Origin: Actinomycetota bacterium | GTDB lineage: Bacteria > Actinomycetota > Thermoleophilia > Solirubrobacterales > Solirubrobacteraceae | DNA: 64,000 nt | Direction of reading: 5' to 3' | Assembly: GCA_005884115.1 (NCBI GenBank) | Contig: VAXW01000003.1 | Coordinates: 434,001-498,000, forward strand | Shown here: one piece after another, positions 24,465 to 37,682 of the stretch | Numbering within the stretch: the stretch's first letter is position 1 | Layout of the letters: every line of letters begins with the position of its first letter | Notes under the pieces: model-generated | Told to the model about the DNA's origin: nothing | Database searches by the model: none | What the model saw: the letters and a program-made list of their open reading frames with translations, nothing else | Program-made: the position numbers and the translations under genes

Positions 24465-27400
24465 CGACATCCACAAGATCCTCATCCTCGGCTCAGGGCC
24501 GATCGTGATCGGGCAGGCGGCGGAGTTCGACTACTCCGGTGTGCAGGCGTGCAAGGTGCTGCGCGAGGAGGGCTTTGAAGTCGTGCTCGTGAACTCGAAC
24601 CCAGCCACGATCATGACCGATCCGGAGTTCGCCGATGCGACCTACATCGAGCCGCTGCTCCCCGGACCGGTCGCGCAGGTGATCGAGCGCGAGCGTCCCG
24701 ATGCGCTGCTCGGCACGCTGGGAGGCCAGACCGCGCTCAACCTCGCCACGGCGCTGCACGACGATGGCACGCTCGAGCGCTTCGGCGTGGAGCTGATCGG
24801 CGCGAAATACGACGCGATCGCCTGCGCGGAGGATCGCGAGCTGTTCCGCGAAGCGATGAGCGCAGCTGGATTGAAGATGCCCAAGAGCGCGGTCGCGACG
24901 AGCCTCGATGACGCGCTGCGCGCTCTGGCCGGTGTGGGGCTGCCGTGCATCGTGCGCCCCGCCTACACGCTGGGCGGGCGTGGAGGGGGAATCGCGCGCA
25001 GCCGCGAGGAGTTCGAAGGCATCGTCGCCCACGGGATCGAGGTCTCGCCGATAGGCCAGGTGTTGCTCGACCAGTCGGTGCTCGGCTGGGGCGAGTTCGA
25101 GCTGGAGGTGATGCGCGACAACGCCGACAACGTCGTGATCGTGTGCTCGATCGAGAACGTCGACCCGATGGGAGTGCACACCGGCGACTCGGTCACGGTC
25201 GCGCCCCAGCAGACGCTCAGCGACCGTATCTATCAGCGCCTGCGCGACCAGGCGATCGCCGCTATCCGCGCGGTAGGGGTCGAGACTGGCGGCTCCAACG
25301 TGCAGTTCGCCGTCGAGCCGCGCAGCGAGGAGATCCTCGTGATCGAGATGAACCCGCGCGTGTCTCGCTCCTCCGCGCTGGCCTCCAAGGCGACGGGGTT
25401 TCCGATCGCCAAGATCGCCGCGCGCCTGGCCGTGGGCTACCGGCTCGAGGAGATCGACAACGACATCACCCAGGTGACGCCGGCGTGCTTCGAGCCGACG
25501 ATCGACTACGTGGTGGTCAAGTGGCCGCGCTTCGCCTTCGAGAAGTTTCCCGGAGTCGATGCGCGCCTCTCCACGCACATGCAGTCGGTGGGAGAGGCGA
25601 TGGCCATCGGCCGCACCTTCCAGCAGGCCTTCGCCAAGGCCTTGCGCTCGCGCGAGCTGGACAAGCCCCCGTGCCTGGATCAGCAGACCGACGCGAACCT
25701 GCTGCAGACGCTCGAGACGCCGCGGCCGGACCGCTTCGAGGTCGTGCTCGAGCTGCTGGGGCGCGGCGTGAGCGTGGAGGCGGTGCGCGAGCGCACGCTC
25801 ATCGATCCCTGGTTCCTCTCAGAGCTTCAGGCGCTCGCGCTCGAGCCCGAGCGGCCCTTTGCCGGCGCCCGCAGCTTCCGCGCGGTGGACACCTGCGCGG
25901 CGGAGTTCCCGGCGCGCACTCCCTACTACTACTCGGGCTGGGAGCCGGGAGAGGTCATCGGCGAGGATGGCGCTTGCGTGCCGGGCGCAAGCGGCGAGTC
26001 CTCCGCCGCCCAGCGGCGGCCGGGTGAGCGGCGCGCAGTCGTGATCCTCGGCTCCGGCCCCAACCGCATCGGGCAGGGGATCGAGTTCGACTACTGCTGC
26101 GTGCACGCCGCCATGACCGTGCGCGAATCGGGCCGCGACGCGGTCATGGTCAACTGCAATCCCGAGACGGTCTCGACCGACTACGACACCTCGGACAGGC
26201 TGTACTTCGAGCCCCTCACGCTCGCCGACGTGCTGGCGGTGGTCGAGGTCGAGCAGCCCGAGGGCGTGATCGTGCAGTTCGGCGGGCAGACGCCGCTGAA
26301 GCTGGCGGCGGGACTGGCGGCAGCCGGCGTCCCGCTGCTCGGCACGAGCGTCGAGGCGATCGACCTCGCGGAGGACCGCGGGCGCTTCGGCGCCCTGCTC
26401 GACCGCCTCGGCTACCGCGCGCCGCCGTTCGCGACGGCCGGCTCGGTCGCGGAGGCGCTCGAGCGCAGCGAGGACGTCGGCTTCCCGCTGCTCGTGCGCC
26501 CCTCCTACGTGCTGGGCGGGCGGGCGATGGAGATCGTCTACTCGCGCGAGGGGCTGGCCGACTACCTGCATCGCGAGGCGGGGGAGGGGGGCGAGATCTT
26601 CCTCGACCGCTTTCTCGAGGACGCCACGGAGGTGGACGTGGACGCGCTCTGCGACGGCGGCAGCGAGCATGGCGGCGGCGGCCGCGTGTGGATCGGCGGC
26701 ATCATGCAGCACGTCGAGGAGGCGGGCGTGCATTCCGGCGACAGCGCCTGCGTGCTGCCGCCGCATTCGCTCGGCGAGGAGATGCTCGAGCAGATCCGCG
26801 AAGCCACGCGCGAGATAGCTCTGGCGATGGGCGTCGTGGGGCTGCTGAACGTGCAGTACGCCGTGCACGGCGGGGAGCTGGCGGTGATCGAGGCGAACCC
26901 GCGCGCGTCGCGGACCGTTCCCTTCGTCTCGAAGGCGGTAGGGCTGCCGCTGGCAAAGCTCGCCTGCCGCATCATGCTCGGCGAGCGCATCGCAGACCTC
27001 GACCTGCCCGAGGGCCGCGAAGGCCTCGGTCGCGGCGAGCACGTCTCGGTCAAGGAGGCGGTGCTTCCCTTCGACCGCTTCGAGGGCTCTGACGCCGTGC
27101 TCGGCGTCGAGATGCGCTCGACCGGCGAGGTGATGGGCATCGCGCGCGACTTTCCGGCGGCCTTCGCCAAGGCCCAGGCCGCGGCGGGCGTGCCGCTCCC
27201 GCGCGAGGGGACGGCGTTCATAACGGTCACGGACTCCGACAAGGCGGGAGCGTTCGCTGTCGCGCAGAGCCTGCACGACAACGGCTTTCGCATCGTCGCC
27301 ACCCGCGGCACGGCCGAGGCGATAGCGCGCATGGGCGTTCCCGTCCAGGCGCTGAACAAGATCGGCGAAGGCTCGCCGCACGTGCTCGACTGGATCGAGC

Positions 27401-27615
27401 GAGGAGACGTCGACCTGGTCGTGAACACGCCAACCGGCGTGGGGGCGCGGACCGACGGATACGAGATCCGCCGCGCCGCCGTCAGGCACGGCATCCCGTG
27501 CCTGACGACGCTTTCGGCCGGGATCTCGGCCGCGCGCGCGATCGCCCGCGCGGGCAGAAACGGCGAGCCGGAGGTGCTCTGCCTGCAGGAGCTGCACGGG
27601 GCCGGGGCAGCGTGA
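24451..27615 (+). CDS. carB: carbamoyl-phosphate synthase large subunit
   Basis: The 1054-aa protein has the two homologous ATP-grasp halves ([20 protein letters not shown] near the start and [19 protein letters not shown] at about residue 530) and a C-terminal MGS-like allosteric domain. The first residues, [11 protein letters not shown], match the family start, which supports TTG 24451 overlapping carA by 14 bp. A roughly 15-residue polar insertion precedes the second half ([18 protein letters not shown]). It makes carbamoyl phosphate from bicarbonate, ammonia and two ATP. Confidence 0.97.
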   Translation: MPRRSDIHKILILGSGPIVIGQAAEFDYSGVQACKVLREEGFEVVLVNSNPATIMTDPEFADATYIEPLLPGPVAQVIERERPDALLGTLGGQTALNLATALHDDGTLERFGVELIGAKYDAIACAEDRELFREAMSAAGLKMPKSAVATSLDDALRALAGVGLPCIVRPAYTLGGRGGGIARSREEFEGIVAHGIEVSPIGQVLLDQSVLGWGEFELEVMRDNADNVVIVCSIENVDPMGVHTGDSVTVAPQQTLSDRIYQRLRDQAIAAIRAVGVETGGSNVQFAVEPRSEEILVIEMNPRVSRSSALASKATGFPIAKIAARLAVGYRLEEIDNDITQVTPACFEPTIDYVVVKWPRFAFEKFPGVDARLSTHMQSVGEAMAIGRTFQQAFAKALRSRELDKPPCLDQQTDANLLQTLETPRPDRFEVVLELLGRGVSVEAVRERTLIDPWFLSELQALALEPERPFAGARSFRAVDTCAAEFPARTPYYYSGWEPGEVIGEDGACVPGASGESSAAQRRPGERRAVVILGSGPNRIGQGIEFDYCCVHAAMTVRESGRDAVMVNCNPETVSTDYDTSDRLYFEPLTLADVLAVVEVEQPEGVIVQFGGQTPLKLAAGLAAAGVPLLGTSVEAIDLAEDRGRFGALLDRLGYRAPPFATAGSVAEALERSEDVGFPLLVRPSYVLGGRAMEIVYSREGLADYLHREAGEGGEIFLDRFLEDATEVDVDALCDGGSEHGGGGRVWIGGIMQHVEEAGVHSGDSACVLPPHSLGEEMLEQIREATREIALAMGVVGLLNVQYAVHGGELAVIEANPRASRTVPFVSKAVGLPLAKLACRIMLGERIADLDLPEGREGLGRGEHVSVKEAVLPFDRFEGSDAVLGVEMRSTGEVMGIARDFPAAFAKAQAAAGVPLPREGTAFITVTDSDKAGAFAVAQSLHDNGFRIVATRGTAEAIARMGVPVQALNKIGEGSPHVLDWIERGDVDLVVNTPTGVGARTDGYEIRRAAVRHGIPCLTTLSAGISAARAIARAGRNGEPEVLCLQELHGAGAA

Positions 27616-28427
27616 GCGGGTTTGCGCGCGCGACGGCGCCGTTCGCTCGCAGGCTGCTGAGGGTGACCGGCGTCGATCCGCTCGGCGCCTATGAGCTGCT
27701 GCGGGCGGCAGATCCACACGGCCCCGAGCCGTCTCCAGGCCAGTTCTTGATGCTCGCCACGGCCGAGCGCTGGGGCGGCGGCGTGGACGGCAGGCCGTAC
27801 CTGCCGCGCGCGTTCTCGATCGCGCGCCGCCGCGCGGGCGAGTCGCACTTCCTGCTCGAGGACGTGGGGCCGGGTACGCATCGCCTCGCCGAACTGCGCG
27901 CCGGGGACGCGCTGTGGGCGCTGGGGCCGCTCGGGCGCGGATTCAGCGCCCCGGCGGCTGGGAAGCGGGCGATCCTTATCGGCGGCGGCGCGGGAATAGC
28001 GCCGCTGGCGATCCTCCAGGACACGCTCGGGCGCGAGGCGACGGTGCTGGTGGGCTTTCGCGACGCCGCGCACGCGCGCGGCGCAGAGCTCTTGCGTGGC
28101 GCGCGGGTGGCCACCGACGACGGCGCGATCGGACACCGCGGGCCGTGCACCGACCTGCTCGCGGCCGAGCTCGGGCGCGATCCAGATGCGGTCGTCTATG
28201 CGTGCGGCCCGCCCGCGATGCTCGAGGCGGTGAGGGCGATGTGCGCCTCGCTCTCCGTCGACGCGCAGCTAGCGCTCGAGACGGGCATGGCGTGCGGCTT
28301 CGGAGCGTGTTTCGGGTGCGCCGTGCCGAGGCTGGACGGGGGCTACCTGCGCGCGTGCGTCGATGGCCCGGTGATCGACGCAGCTGCGCTGGAGCGCGTG
28401 CCCGAGGCCGTGGGGGCGCATCCGTGA
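27612..28427 (+). CDS. pyrK: dihydroorotate dehydrogenase electron-transfer subunit PyrK
   Basis: PyrK passes electrons from the class 1B PyrD to NAD via FAD and a 2Fe-2S cluster. The 271-aa protein has the FAD-binding [13 protein letters not shown], a ferredoxin-reductase-like nucleotide segment ([25 protein letters not shown]) and the cluster cysteines in [14 protein letters not shown] plus a later [11 protein letters not shown] 27612 overlaps the carB stop (GTGA). Confidence 0.93.
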   Translation: MSGFARATAPFARRLLRVTGVDPLGAYELLRAADPHGPEPSPGQFLMLATAERWGGGVDGRPYLPRAFSIARRRAGESHFLLEDVGPGTHRLAELRAGDALWALGPLGRGFSAPAAGKRAILIGGGAGIAPLAILQDTLGREATVLVGFRDAAHARGAELLRGARVATDDGAIGHRGPCTDLLAAELGRDPDAVVYACGPPAMLEAVRAMCASLSVDAQLALETGMACGFGACFGCAVPRLDGGYLRACVDGPVIDAAALERVPEAVGAHP

Positions 28428-29434
28428 GCGCAGCGGATGGCGCTACGCGCGCGCCCGGGTCCGGTAGGGCGCGCGCGGACGAAAGAGCGGCGCCGGGCGC
28501 GCGCGAGGGCGCGGGCACCGTCGAGTTCTGCGGCCTGCGGCTCGCGCACCGCGTGATCAACGGGTCGGGCACCTTCGACGTGGTGGCCGCGCGGGCTGTC
28601 TTCGGCGCAGCGCTCGACGAGCGCTTCCCGTTCGCCGCCTATGTCTCCAAGACGATCACGCTCGAGCCGCGCGCAGGCAACCCGCCGCCGCGCCTGTGGG
28701 AGGCTGCCCAGGGGCTGATCAACTCGATCGGACTGCCGAACAAGGGTCTTGAGGCCTACATGGACGAGGATGTGCCGGCGCTCGCCAGCCTCACGACGGA
28801 GGTCCCCGCCGGCCCGGCGGCGGGGACCTCGCGCGTGGCGGTGCCGCTGGTCACGAACGTCATGGGCTCGACCGCGGAGGAGCTCGTGGAGCTGGTCGAC
28901 GCGTGTCACGAGCGCGCGGAGATCTCCGCGGTCGAGCTCAACGTCTCCTGCCCCAACGTGAAGACCGGCTTGGACATCGGCGCCGACCCGGTGCTGCTCG
29001 AGCACGTCGTGCGTGCCACGCGCGAGCGGACGAGCAAGCCCCTGGTCGTCAAGCTGACGCCCAATGCGGCCGACGTGCCCGCTTGCGCGCGGGCGGCGCA
29101 GGCGGGCGGGGCGGACGCCGTCTCGCTCATCAACACGCTCCGCGCGATGGCGCTGACGCCGCCGGCGCGCGGCGAACGGCGGCATCCCTGGTTGGGCGGG
29201 GGCACGGGCGGCCTGTCGGGGCCGGCGCTGCGGACGGTCGCCCTCGCCCAGGTGGCCGCTGTCGCGGAGAGCGTGAGCGTGCCGGTGATCGGGATGGGAG
29301 GCGTTGAAAACACGGCTCATGCGCGCGATCTGATCGACGCGGGAGCCGCGCTCGTGGCGGTCGGCACGGAGAACTTCCGAGATCCCGCAGCGGCGGCGAG
29401 AATCGCGCGAGACCTCGCCGAGACAGGCCTTTGA
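28424..29434 (+). CDS. pyrD: dihydroorotate dehydrogenase, class 1B catalytic subunit
   Basis: PyrD oxidises dihydroorotate to orotate. The catalytic cysteine of class 1 enzymes is seen in AVELNVSCPNVKTG, with NSIGLPNKG, VVKLTPNA and the FMN-phosphate segment VIGMGGVENTAHA. The 336-aa protein has an Ala/Arg-rich N-terminal tail of about 30 residues. Presence of PyrK next door agrees with class 1B (NAD-linked). pyrE and pyrF do not follow, so the last two steps are encoded elsewhere. Confidence 0.95.
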   Translation: MSAADGATRAPGSGRARADERAAPGAREGAGTVEFCGLRLAHRVINGSGTFDVVAARAVFGAALDERFPFAAYVSKTITLEPRAGNPPPRLWEAAQGLINSIGLPNKGLEAYMDEDVPALASLTTEVPAGPAAGTSRVAVPLVTNVMGSTAEELVELVDACHERAEISAVELNVSCPNVKTGLDIGADPVLLEHVVRATRERTSKPLVVKLTPNAADVPACARAAQAGGADAVSLINTLRAMALTPPARGERRHPWLGGGTGGLSGPALRTVALAQVAAVAESVSVPVIGMGGVENTAHARDLIDAGAALVAVGTENFRDPAAAARIARDLAETGL

Positions 29435-29482
29435 GGGGTGGGCGAGTCCGCTCCGACCGTCGAGGAGGCTCGATATCGCTCT

Positions 29483-29497
29483 ACCTCAGGTTGAGGT
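29483..29497 (+). promoter_or_regulatory. 15-bp palindrome upstream of mihF
   Basis: ACCTCAGGTTGAGGT is a perfect inverted repeat with a 3-bp centre, between the pyrD stop and the mihF promoter. It may be a small terminator stem or an operator; half sites CCTCA/TGAGG recall MerR-type operators, but the spacing is shorter. Confidence 0.35.
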
Positions 29498-29521
29498 GAA
29501 GGTGAATTGGGCGACTTGGGG

Positions 29522-29549
29522 TTGATCGCGGTCCGATGGTGTGTAGACT
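29522..29549 (+). promoter_or_regulatory. promoter of mihF, probably leaderless
   Basis: TTGATC (29522-29527) and TAGACT (29544-29549) are 16 bp apart. The ATG lies 9 bases after the -10, so the mRNA would start at or just before it. Confidence 0.6.
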
Positions 29550-29557
29550 CGCCGCCC

Positions 29558-29956
29558 ATGTCGATGCCGACGGGCACCACGCCCTCCGCGACCAGAAAGA
29601 AAGCCTCCGCGACGGCCACCGGCCCATCGACCGCCTCACCGAATCCGTCGATGGCGCCCGAAAGGTCGCTGAACCAGCGAATGGACGCGCTCGCGCGGGC
29701 GAACGAGATCCGCATCAGGCGCGCGCAGCTGAAGCGCGACCTGAAGTCGGGCCGGCTGTCGATTCACGCGTTGCTGCTCAGCCCGCCCGAGTACGTGGAG
29801 ACGGCCAAGGTCTTCGACATGCTGCTGGCGGTACCGAAGTACGGTCGCGTGAAGGTCAACAAGATCCTCGTCAACTGCCGCATCGCGCCGAGCAAGACGA
29901 TCGGCGGGCTCTCTGAACGCCAGCGCAACGAGCTGATCTCGCTGCTGCACCGCTGA
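29558..29956 (+). CDS. mihF: integration host factor, actinobacterial type (mIHF)
   Basis: mIHF is a nucleoid protein of actinobacteria unrelated to proteobacterial IHF. The conserved core begins about residue 30 (RMDALARANEIRIRRAQLKR) and continues with helix-two-turn-helix sequences VETAKVFDMLLAVPKYGRVK and KILVNCRIAPSKTIGGLS. Total 132 aa from ATG 29558; ATG 29564 is a second choice. The Ser/Thr/Ala-rich N-terminal tail is variable in the family. It stands before gmk, the usual actinobacterial order, with its own promoter. Confidence 0.93.
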   Translation: MSMPTGTTPSATRKKASATATGPSTASPNPSMAPERSLNQRMDALARANEIRIRRAQLKRDLKSGRLSIHALLLSPPEYVETAKVFDMLLAVPKYGRVKVNKILVNCRIAPSKTIGGLSERQRNELISLLHR

Positions 29957-29995
29957 GCGCCGCCGTTCGCGCTGCAGGAGCGTTATCGCCCCGCG

Positions 29996-30568
29996 ATGGC
30001 ACGCGTGTTCGTGATCACCGGCCCGTCGGGGGTCGGCAAGGGCACGCTGATACGCGGGCTCATGCAGCGCTTCCCCGAGCTGGAGCTGTCGGTGTCGGCG
30101 ACCACGCGCGGGCCCCGCGCCGGCGAGCGCGACGGCGTCGACTACTACTTCCTCGAGCCCGAGGAGTTCGAGCGGCTCATCGCCGCAGGCGAGTTTGTCG
30201 AGCACGCCGACTACGCAGGGCGCCGCTACGGCACGCTGCGCTCGGAGCTCGCGGACCGCGTGCGCACGGGCACGCCGGTCGTGCTCGAGATCGAGGTCCA
30301 GGGCGCGCGTCAGGTGCGCGAGGCGATGCCCGAGGCGGTGCTCGTGTTCATCGCCCCGCCGTCCCTGGAGGAGCTGCGCAGCCGCCTGAGCGGCCGCGCC
30401 ACCGACGACGAGGCCGAGGTCGAGCGGCGCCTGCGAGTGGCCGAAGGCGAGCTGGAGGCGCGGCGCGAGTTCGGCCACGTGGTCGTCAACGACCGCCTCG
30501 AGGACGCGCTCGAGCAGCTAACGCAGATCCTCGCCCGCGAGCTCGGGCACGCCCCGGGACGCGACTGA
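29996..30568 (+). CDS. gmk: guanylate kinase
   Basis: Converts GMP to GDP with ATP. The 190-aa protein has the P-loop GPSGVGKGT, the GMP-binding SATTRGPRAGERDGVDYYFL and the lid-region arginines LSGRATDDEAEVERRL. ATG 29996 gives the usual family length. It follows mihF by 39 bp and precedes rpoZ. Confidence 0.97.
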   Translation: MARVFVITGPSGVGKGTLIRGLMQRFPELELSVSATTRGPRAGERDGVDYYFLEPEEFERLIAAGEFVEHADYAGRRYGTLRSELADRVRTGTPVVLEIEVQGARQVREAMPEAVLVFIAPPSLEELRSRLSGRATDDEAEVERRLRVAEGELEARREFGHVVVNDRLEDALEQLTQILARELGHAPGRD

Positions 30569-30637
30569 CCGAGCCCGCGCCGAGCAAGGCCGCAAAGCGC
30601 CGCGAGGCAGCGTGCCGGTGCAGCGCGCCGGTGCGAC

Positions 30638-30643
30638 TACACT
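30638..30643 (+). promoter_or_regulatory. possible -10 element for rpoZ
   Basis: TACACT lies 29 bases before the rpoZ GTG, leaving room for a short leader with GAGG. No clear -35. Confidence 0.35.
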
Positions 30644-30672
30644 TCAACGTCCACAAGGAAAGGCAGAGGCAC

Positions 30673-30900
30673 GTGATCTCTCCCCGAATCGACCGGCTGC
30701 TGGAGAACGTCGACTCCAACTACGCGAGCGTGATCGTCTCGGCCAAGCGCGCGCGCCAGATCAACAGCTACTACCACAATCTCGGCGAGGGCACCTTCGA
30801 CGAGTTCCCGCCGCCGATGGTCGACACGGCGTCGAAAAACTACCTCACGATCGCCCTCGAGGAGGTAGCCGCGGGGAAGATCTCCTACCACTACCGCTGA
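30673..30900 (+). CDS. rpoZ: DNA-directed RNA polymerase omega subunit
   Basis: Omega helps assemble RNA polymerase around beta-prime. The 75-aa protein has the family pattern ISPRIDRLLENVDSNYASVI, KRARQINSYYHNLGEG and a C-terminal KNYLTIALEEVAAGKISY. GTG 30673 is chosen because the conserved N-terminus begins there and GAGG precedes it; the frame extends to 30631 without family-like residues. Confidence 0.93.
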   Translation: MISPRIDRLLENVDSNYASVIVSAKRARQINSYYHNLGEGTFDEFPPPMVDTASKNYLTIALEEVAAGKISYHYR

Positions 30901-30929
30901 GCGACGGCGCGCAAAGGGCGCGCCAGCGC

Positions 30930-30958
30930 TTGCCGGCGGCGGACGGGCGCCCTAGAAC
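30930..30958 (+). promoter_or_regulatory. promoter of coaBC, probably leaderless
   Basis: TTGCCG (30930-30935) and TAGAAC (30953-30958) are exactly 17 bp apart and the ATG begins 8 bases after the -10. No ribosome-binding site is seen before the ATG. Confidence 0.6.
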
Positions 30959-30965
30959 GTGAGTC

Positions 30966-32336
30966 ATGGCCCGCATCCTGCTCGGCGTCAGCGGTGGAAT
31001 AGCAGCGTATAAGGCGCTCGAGTTCGTGCGCCTGGCGACCGCCGCCGGGCATGCCGTGCGCGTCGTGCAGACGCGCTCGAGCCAGCGCTTCATCGGCACC
31101 GCCTCCTTCGCGGCCCTGACGGGTGCGCCGGTGCTGGTGAGCGAGTTCGAGCACGATCCCGCCCGCGGCGCTTTCCCTGGCGAACAGCCGCCAGCACACG
31201 CCCCGCTGAGCCACCTCGAGCTCCCGGCGCGCGCCGAGGTCTACCTGATCGCGCCGGCCTCGGCAAACACGATCGCAAAGCTCGCAGCGGGGATGGCGGA
31301 GGACATGCTCGGCGCCTGCGCGCTCGCGGCCAGCTGCCCCGTTCTGGTGGCGCCGGCGATGAACAACCACATGTACGAGCATGCGGCCACGCAAGCCAAC
31401 CTCGAGACCCTGCGCGAGCGCGGCGTCGAGGTGATCGGCCCCGCCACGGGTCGCCTGGCCTCCATAGGCGAGCACGGAGCCGGCCGCCTGCTAGAGCCGA
31501 ACGAGCTGCTGAAGGCGTGCGAGGCGGCGCTCGCGCGCACGACCACCGCAGGCACGGGCGATCCCTCCGCGCACGCCGGCGCCGCGGCGGGCCTCGATGC
31601 CGCCGCGCCGTGGCGAAAGTTGCGCGTGCTCGTCACGGCGGGCGGCACGCGCGAGCCACTTGACAGCGTGCGCTTTCTCGGCAACAGCTCCTCGGGGCGC
31701 ATGGGCTTGGCGCTCGCGCAAGCGGCGCGCGCGCGGGGAGCGCAGGTGACGTTGATAGCCGCCAACGTCTACCTGCCCCTGCCCGCGGGCGTCGCCTGCC
31801 GCGAGGTCGGCACCGCGGCGGAGCTGCGCGAGGCGTGCGTGGAGGAGTTCGCGCGCTGCGATGTGCTGCTGATGGCCGCTGCCGTAGCCGACTTTCGACC
31901 GGCGGCGCCGAGCGCCACGAAGATCAAGAAGGCGGCGAGCCACGATCTCGTGCTCGAGCTCGAGCCGACGGTCGACGTCCTCGGCGAGCTCACGCGCTCG
32001 CGGCGCGCGGGTCAGACGCTCGTGGGCTTCGCCGCCGAGCACGGTGCGGACGCGCTGCGGGATGCGCGGCGCAAGCTGATCGACAAGGGCCTTGACGCGA
32101 TCGTCGTCAACGACATCTCACGCGAGGACATCGGCTTCGACGCAGAAGACAACGAGGTGACGATCCTGACGGCCGCAAACGGCCGCTCCTGGAGAGCGGG
32201 TCGCGGCGAGCATGCGGACGGCTCTGAGGCGCACGCGCGGCTCGCCCGGACGACGCAGATGACGGTCTCGAAGGCTCCCAAGCTTCTCGTGGCGGAGGCG
32301 ATCCTCGACGTCGTGGAGCGCCTGCGCGGCGGCTGA
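30966..32336 (+). CDS. coaBC: bifunctional phosphopantothenoylcysteine decarboxylase/phosphopantothenate-cysteine ligase
   Basis: CoaBC performs two steps of coenzyme A synthesis. The FMN-dependent CoaC half (about 1-190) has LGVSGGIAAYKALEF, SHLELPARA and APAMNNHMYEHA; the CoaB half has VTAGGTREPLDSVRFLGNSS and AAAVADFRP. In the CoaC substrate flap, the position that is cysteine in E. coli-type enzymes (LACGD) is Ser166 here (GRLASIGEHGAGR). Some actinobacterial enzymes also lack it, as far as I recall. The 456-aa length is slightly longer than usual because of an insertion near residue 70. The start is leaderless-type ATG 30966. Confidence 0.95.
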   Translation: MARILLGVSGGIAAYKALEFVRLATAAGHAVRVVQTRSSQRFIGTASFAALTGAPVLVSEFEHDPARGAFPGEQPPAHAPLSHLELPARAEVYLIAPASANTIAKLAAGMAEDMLGACALAASCPVLVAPAMNNHMYEHAATQANLETLRERGVEVIGPATGRLASIGEHGAGRLLEPNELLKACEAALARTTTAGTGDPSAHAGAAAGLDAAAPWRKLRVLVTAGGTREPLDSVRFLGNSSSGRMGLALAQAARARGAQVTLIAANVYLPLPAGVACREVGTAAELREACVEEFARCDVLLMAAAVADFRPAAPSATKIKKAASHDLVLELEPTVDVLGELTRSRRAGQTLVGFAAEHGADALRDARRKLIDKGLDAIVVNDISREDIGFDAEDNEVTILTAANGRSWRAGRGEHADGSEAHARLARTTQMTVSKAPKLLVAEAILDVVERLRGG

Positions 32337-32343
32337 GGGCGTC

Positions 32344-32349
32344 TAAAAT
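32344..32349 (+). promoter_or_regulatory. -10 element before the TPR gene
   Basis: TAAAAT, a striking AT hexamer 8 bases before ATG 32358, fits the leaderless pattern. No convincing -35. Confidence 0.45.
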
Positions 32350-32357
32350 GGCCGCCC

Positions 32358-32726
32358 ATGGACAGCGTCTACGACCTCTACCAGCGCGGCCGCGAGCTGC
32401 TGCAGAGCGGCGACTACGAGGCTGCGATCGTGCCGCTGAGCCGTGCGCGCAACCTCGAGCCGGGGAAGGCGTCGATCCGCGAGACGCTCGGCCGCGCGCT
32501 GTTTCATGCACGCCGCTATGAGAGCGCGGCGGCGGAGTTCGAGGCGGTCGCGAGCGAGACGCCGACCGACGACTACGCGCTCTTCTGCCTCGGTCGCTCG
32601 ATGCAGCTGCTCGGCCGCCACCGCGAGGCCTGCCAGCCGCTGGCGCTTGCGTGCTCACTGCGCCCAGAGCGCGAGGACTACCGGGTGTACCGCGACCGTG
32701 CGCGTCGTGACGCCCACGGCTTCTGA
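32358..32726 (+). CDS. small TPR-repeat protein (122 aa)
   Basis: The product is made of about three tetratricopeptide-like helical pairs: LYQRGRELLQSGDYEAAIVPL, RETLGRALFHARRYESAAAEF and ALFCLGRSMQLLGRHREACQPL, each with the usual small/aromatic spacing. It is cytoplasmic and probably a protein-binding scaffold. Its own -10-like sequence precedes the ATG. No partner is evident, though it sits between coaBC and the rimP-nusA block. Confidence 0.85.
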   Translation: MDSVYDLYQRGRELLQSGDYEAAIVPLSRARNLEPGKASIRETLGRALFHARRYESAAAEFEAVASETPTDDYALFCLGRSMQLLGRHREACQPLALACSLRPEREDYRVYRDRARRDAHGF

Positions 32727-32783
32727 CGCGCGAGCGCTCTCTCAGCGGCCACGCGAACTCGCCCAGCGCGCGCGCGCCGATGC

Positions 32784-32789
32784 TATTCT
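32784..32789 (+). promoter_or_regulatory. possible -10 element of the rimP-nusA-infB operon
   Basis: TATTCT in GC-rich DNA, about 45 bases before the leader terminator. No clear -35; placement relative to the leader is the argument. Confidence 0.4.
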
Positions 32790-32807
32790 CGACGAAGAGC
32801 TTTCGAG

Positions 32808-32825
32808 CCGGCGTAGGAGCGCCGG
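32808..32825 (+). promoter_or_regulatory. leader hairpin upstream of rimP
   Basis: CCGGCG and CGCCGG form a perfect 6-bp stem with loop TAGGAG, just ahead of the leader terminator. It may be part of an attenuator. Confidence 0.45.
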
Positions 32826-32838
32826 AGGCAGTACCGAG

Positions 32839-32862
32839 AGTGGGCGCAGGCCCGCTTTTTTT
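32839..32862 (+). terminator. intrinsic terminator in the rimP-nusA leader (attenuator candidate)
   Basis: GTGGGC pairs with GCCCGC (one G-T pair) around a GCAG tetraloop, directly followed by seven T, the best intrinsic terminator in the window. It lies 20 bases before the rimP ATG, downstream of a candidate promoter. In B. subtilis a NusA-responsive terminator in the same position autoregulates nusA; the same logic is inferred here. Confidence 0.75.
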
Positions 32863-32881
32863 ACGTAAAGGGAGCACGTCG

Positions 32882-33325
32882 ATGACACCGATACAGCCGC
32901 AGATAGAGTCGCGTCTGGCGTCCGCCGAGCCGGACGTGGAGGTGCTGCTCGCGGAGGTCGTCGGCGGGAGCACGCTACGCGTCTTCATCGACCATCCCGA
33001 CGGCGTCACGCTGGCTCTGTGCGAGCGCGTGACGATGCTGCTGAACGACCTGCGCGAGCACTACACGCTCGAGGTCTCATCGCCCGGCAGCAGGCGGCCG
33101 CTGACAAAGCCGGCGCACTTCCGTCGCTTCGTCGGGCGCCGCGCGCGCGTGCGCACCCGCACTCCGCGTCCGAGGATGCGCCGGGGCGCGTCGCCGGCGC
33201 AGGTGCGCAGCTTCACCGGCGAGCTGCTCGCTGCCTCCGAGGATGAGGTGACGCTGGCGGCGGACGGGGACGTGATCGCGATCCCCTACTCGGAAATCCG
33301 CCGTTCCAACCTGCTCGAGGACTAG
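32882..33325 (+). CDS. rimP: ribosome maturation factor RimP
   Basis: RimP assists 30S subunit assembly. The 147-aa protein has the RimP domain pattern LRVFIDHPDGVTLALCERVT, LEVSSPGSRRPLTKPAHFRRFVG and the C-terminal SH3-like strand IAIPYSEIRRSNLLED. The N-terminal part is shorter than in E. coli RimP and an Arg-rich insertion (RTRTPRPRMRRGAS) interrupts the C-terminal domain. ATG 32882 follows GGGAG. It starts the nusA operon. Confidence 0.93.
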   Translation: MTPIQPQIESRLASAEPDVEVLLAEVVGGSTLRVFIDHPDGVTLALCERVTMLLNDLREHYTLEVSSPGSRRPLTKPAHFRRFVGRRARVRTRTPRPRMRRGASPAQVRSFTGELLAASEDEVTLAADGDVIAIPYSEIRRSNLLED

Positions 33326-33334
33326 GAGAGGCTG

Positions 33335-34957
<1,623 letters not shown>

Positions 34958-34965
34958 GAGCGCAC

Positions 34966-35321
34966 GTGCCCCGGCGCACGTGCGTCGGGTGCGGGCGCGT
35001 GGCTGCGAAATCCGATCTGCTGCGCCTGGCGGTTGCGCTCGCCCGAGGCGGCGCGCGCGTTGCGGTCGTCGATCGGCGCGGGACGCTGCCCGGGCGCGGC
35101 GCCTACATATGCCGGGAGGGCGCGTCACGGCAGCCCTCTGCGGGCTGTCTTGCGCTCGCGAGGCGCAGGCGCAGCATCGCGCGAGCCCTGCGCCTGCCGG
35201 GCGCGACGGGCGTGGGCGGCCGCTCGGATGAGCGCGCCGGGAGCGAACCCTCGCGGCGCGGCGCGCCGACGCTGGAGGACGCCCGGACGATCGACTGCGA
35301 GCCCCTAGAATCGGTGGGCCC

Positions 35322-35325
<4 letters not shown>
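34966..35325 (+). CDS. ylxR: YlxR-family RNA-binding protein (RnpM-like)
   Basis: YlxR-family proteins lie between nusA and infB in many Gram-positive bacteria and bind RNA; the B. subtilis member affects RNase P. The 119-aa product has the family motif PRRTCVGCGRVAAKSDLLRL and LPGRGAYIC. It has a basic C-terminal tail. GTG 34966 has TAGGAG 4 bases upstream. Its stop overlaps the infB start. Confidence 0.9.
35306..35311 (+). promoter_or_regulatory. possible internal -10 element for infB
   Basis: TAGAAT lies 10 bases before the infB GTG, inside the end of ylxR. It may add a second, leaderless infB transcript; no good -35 is seen. Confidence 0.35.

Positions 35326-37682
<2,357 letters not shown>

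Noticed and set aside
25819..27717. 632-codon open frame antisense to carB
   Set aside because: Same artefact over a conserved gene; no start signal and no domain-like sequence.
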